64,000 nucleotides of DNA. It comes from Allorhizobium sonneratiae. Lineage in GTDB: Bacteria; Pseudomonadota; Alphaproteobacteria; Rhizobiales; Rhizobiaceae. The stretch lies in NCBI RefSeq assembly GCF_023700755.1, contig NZ_JAMKOJ010000003.1, positions 434,001-498,000 on the forward strand. The letters are read 5' to 3'. Numbering within the stretch: the first letter of the stretch is position 1; every line of letters starts with the position of its first letter. The notes under the pieces are model-generated. The model did not search any database. It was not told the DNA's origin and was given only the letters and a program-made list of their open reading frames with translations. Of this stretch, positions 62,354 to 64,000 are shown one piece after another. The position numbers and the translations under genes were made by a program.

Positions 62354-64000
62354 TTATTCGGCGGCAAGGCTTGCTGCCTTGCCATCCATGAAATCAGGGA
62401 ACCATGATTCATGCGCCTTGCGCAATTCGTCAACGGCAATTGTGCACACATCGGCAATTGCCAGATGATCACCCTGCACCTTACCAAGACGGCGGAAGGG
62501 AATGCCGGCACCTTCCGCATTGGCGGTGATGAAATTGGCAAGGTCGGTGGGAACGGTGATCACATAGCGCGCCTGATCCTCGCCAAACAGCAGGCCATGC
62601 ATCAGGCCGCGGCTGTCGGAGAGATCGATTTCCATGCCCTTGTTCGAGGCGATCGCCATTTCGGCGAGCGCCAGCGCCAGGCCGCCTGAAGAAATATCAT
62701 GCGCAGCCGTGACCTGTCCGTTGCGGATGGCGGAACGGATGAAATCACCATTGCGACGTTCAGCATAAAGATCGACCTCGGGCGCCGGTCCATCTGTGCG
62801 ACCGAGAATGTCGCGCAGATAGATGGAGCTGCCGAGATGGCTGCCATCGACACCGATCAAAAGCACCGCATCGCCTTCATTGGCGGTGCCAATTTTCGCC
62901 ATGCGGCTCCAGTCCGGCAAAAGGCCGACCCCGGCAATGGTCGGCGTCGGCAGGATGGCCACACCATTGGTCTCGTTATAGAGCGAGACATTGCCCGATA
63001 CGATGGGGAAATCCAGCGCCCGGCAGGCCTCGCCGATGCCTTTGATCGCGCCGACGAACTGGCCCATGATCTCCGGCTTTTCCGGATTGCCGAAATTGAG
63101 ATTGTCGGTGGAGGCAAGCGGTTCGGCCCCGGTTGCGGTGATGTTGCGCCAGCATTCGGCAACGGCCTGCTTGCCGCCTTCGTAAGGGTCGGCCTCGACA
63201 TAGCGCGGCGTCACATCGGAGGAAAAGGCGAGCGCCTTGGTGGCATGGCCTTCAACACGGACCACACCGGCATCGCCGCCGGGAAGCTGCAAGGAATTGC
63301 CCTGGATCAGCGTGTCATATTGCTCATAAACCCAACGGCGGCTCGACTGGTTGGCCGAACCCACCAGCGTCAGGATGGTCGCACCGTAATCGGCAGGCTC
63401 TTCCACCATATGGGCGGGCAGCGGCGCGCGCTTGTCGGCCTCGCGCCAGGGCCGGTCATATTCCGGGGCCTGATCGCCGAGATCCTTGATCGGCAGATTG
63501 GCCACTTCCTCGCCCTGATGCAGGATGCGGAAACGCAGATCATCGGTGGTCTTGCCGACAATGGCGAAATCCAGACCCCATTTGATGAAGATCGCCTTGG
63601 CTTGCGCCTCTTTCTCCGGCTGCAGCACCATCAGCATGCGCTCCTGGCTTTCGGAGAGCATCATTTCATAGGCCGTCATATTGTCTTCGCGCACCGGCAC
63701 CTTGTCGAGATCGAGCTCGATGCCGAGATCACCTTTCGCGCCCATTTCGACGGCAGAGCAGGTGAGGCCGGCCGCACCCATGTCCTGAATGGCGATGACC
63801 GCGCCGGTCGCCATCAGTTCGAGACAGGCTTCCAGCAGGCATTTTTCGGTGAAGGGGTCGCCGACCTGCACGGTCGGGCGCTTTTCCTCGATGGATTCAT
63901 CAAATTCGGCAGAGGCCATGGTGGCGCCGCCCACGCCGTCGCGACCGGTTTTGGCGCCGAGATAAACCACCGGCAGGCCCACACCTTCGGCCTTGGAGTA
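62354..64000 (-). CDS. purL: Phosphoribosylformylglycinamidine synthase PurL, C-terminal part (runs off the window end)
   Basis: About 548 codons of the C-terminal part are inside the window, so the true start lies beyond 64000. Motifs: [60 protein letters not shown] and [20 protein letters not shown]. PurL makes formylglycinamidine ribonucleotide in purine synthesis; in alphaproteobacteria it is the short form that works with PurQ and PurS. The same-strand bolA follows 15 bases on. Confidence 0.95.
   Translation of the reverse strand, partial: YSKAEGVGLPVVYLGAKTGRDGVGGATMASAEFDESIEEKRPTVQVGDPFTEKCLLEACLELMATGAVIAIQDMGAAGLTCSAVEMGAKGDLGIELDLDKVPVREDNMTAYEMMLSESQERMLMVLQPEKEAQAKAIFIKWGLDFAIVGKTTDDLRFRILHQGEEVANLPIKDLGDQAPEYDRPWREADKRAPLPAHMVEEPADYGATILTLVGSANQSSRRWVYEQYDTLIQGNSLQLPGGDAGVVRVEGHATKALAFSSDVTPRYVEADPYEGGKQAVAECWRNITATGAEPLASTDNLNFGNPEKPEIMGQFVGAIKGIGEACRALDFPIVSGNVSLYNETNGVAILPTPTIAGVGLLPDWSRMAKIGTANEGDAVLLIGVDGSHLGSSIYLRDILGRTDGPAPEVDLYAERRNGDFIRSAIRNGQVTAAHDISSGGLALALAEMAIASNKGMEIDLSDSRGLMHGLLFGEDQARYVITVPTDLANFITANAEGAGIPFRRLGKVQGDHLAIADVCTIAVDELRKAHESWFPDFMDGKAASLAAE

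Overview
The window is a gene-dense piece of an alphaproteobacterial core chromosome. It is most like Rhizobiales/Hyphomicrobiales, probably Rhizobiaceae. Reasons: a pyrB-pyrC'-plsY-dprA block running toward topA, DUF1127 and DUF3126 small proteins, a zf-CHCC protein, a phasin, ParE, YcjX/YcjF, a DksA with a single cysteine, the trmJ-murI and purL-bolA-grxD neighbourhoods, and dispersed rhizobial intergenic palindromes. I see no phage, insertion sequence, CRISPR array or plasmid gene. The genus is not resolved by inspection.

Layout. 1-5.1 kb: 5' part of topA, then the minus-strand run pyrB, a pseudo-dihydroorotase, plsY and dprA, with a small convergent gene between dprA and topA. 5.3-10 kb: a nucleotidyltransferase-like protein, aidB, a 268-bp nested inverted repeat, tig and tRNA-Leu(UAG). 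10.2-14 kb: a membrane/periplasmic gene pair, then a three-hairpin anti-Shine-Dalgarno small RNA followed by a DUF1127 gene, then a PilZ protein. 14.4-24.3 kb: a secreted acid phosphatase with an autotransporter-type tail, a rhomboid protease, a CBS protein, a hydrolase, parE, a phasin, DUF3126, cysE and another hydrolase. 24.6-31.8 kb: zf-CHCC with a flavin monooxygenase, cobK-cbiD, a diguanylate cyclase, a DUF2336 protein and a divergent aldolase-fold protein. 31.9-41.2 kb: a flavin reductase-nitroreductase pair, a periplasmic protein, ycjX-ycjF, a SixA-like phosphatase, dksA, a sugar epimerase and an FAD oxidase. 41.3-54.7 kb: GST, icd, trmJ-murI, a CNNM/CorC protein, a HerA-like ATPase, two hydrolases, a TetR regulator with a visible operator, pepT, terC and rpsD. 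54.8-64 kb: glutaminase, a YdjC-like deacetylase, ttcA, two tandem inositol-phosphatase-like genes, an MFS exporter, grxD, a small basic protein, bolA and the C-terminal part of purL.

Most genes are housekeeping: pyrimidine and purine synthesis, phospholipid synthesis, cysteine, cobalamin and glutamate metabolism, tRNA modification, chromosome decatenation and translation. The most interesting regulatory locus is 12.2-13.0 kb. There, one predicted RNA shows the same CCTCCTCCC in three successive hairpin loops and lies upstream of a DUF1127 protein gene, the pairing known from the cuckoo/CcsR type RNAs of other alphaproteobacteria. Other points are a PyrC-like protein without its metal-binding residues, a YdjC-type deacetylase with an Asp-to-Gly change in its metal motif, TTG starts for dksA and the CorC-like gene, and many mosaic palindromes, one of which supplies the grxD stop codon.
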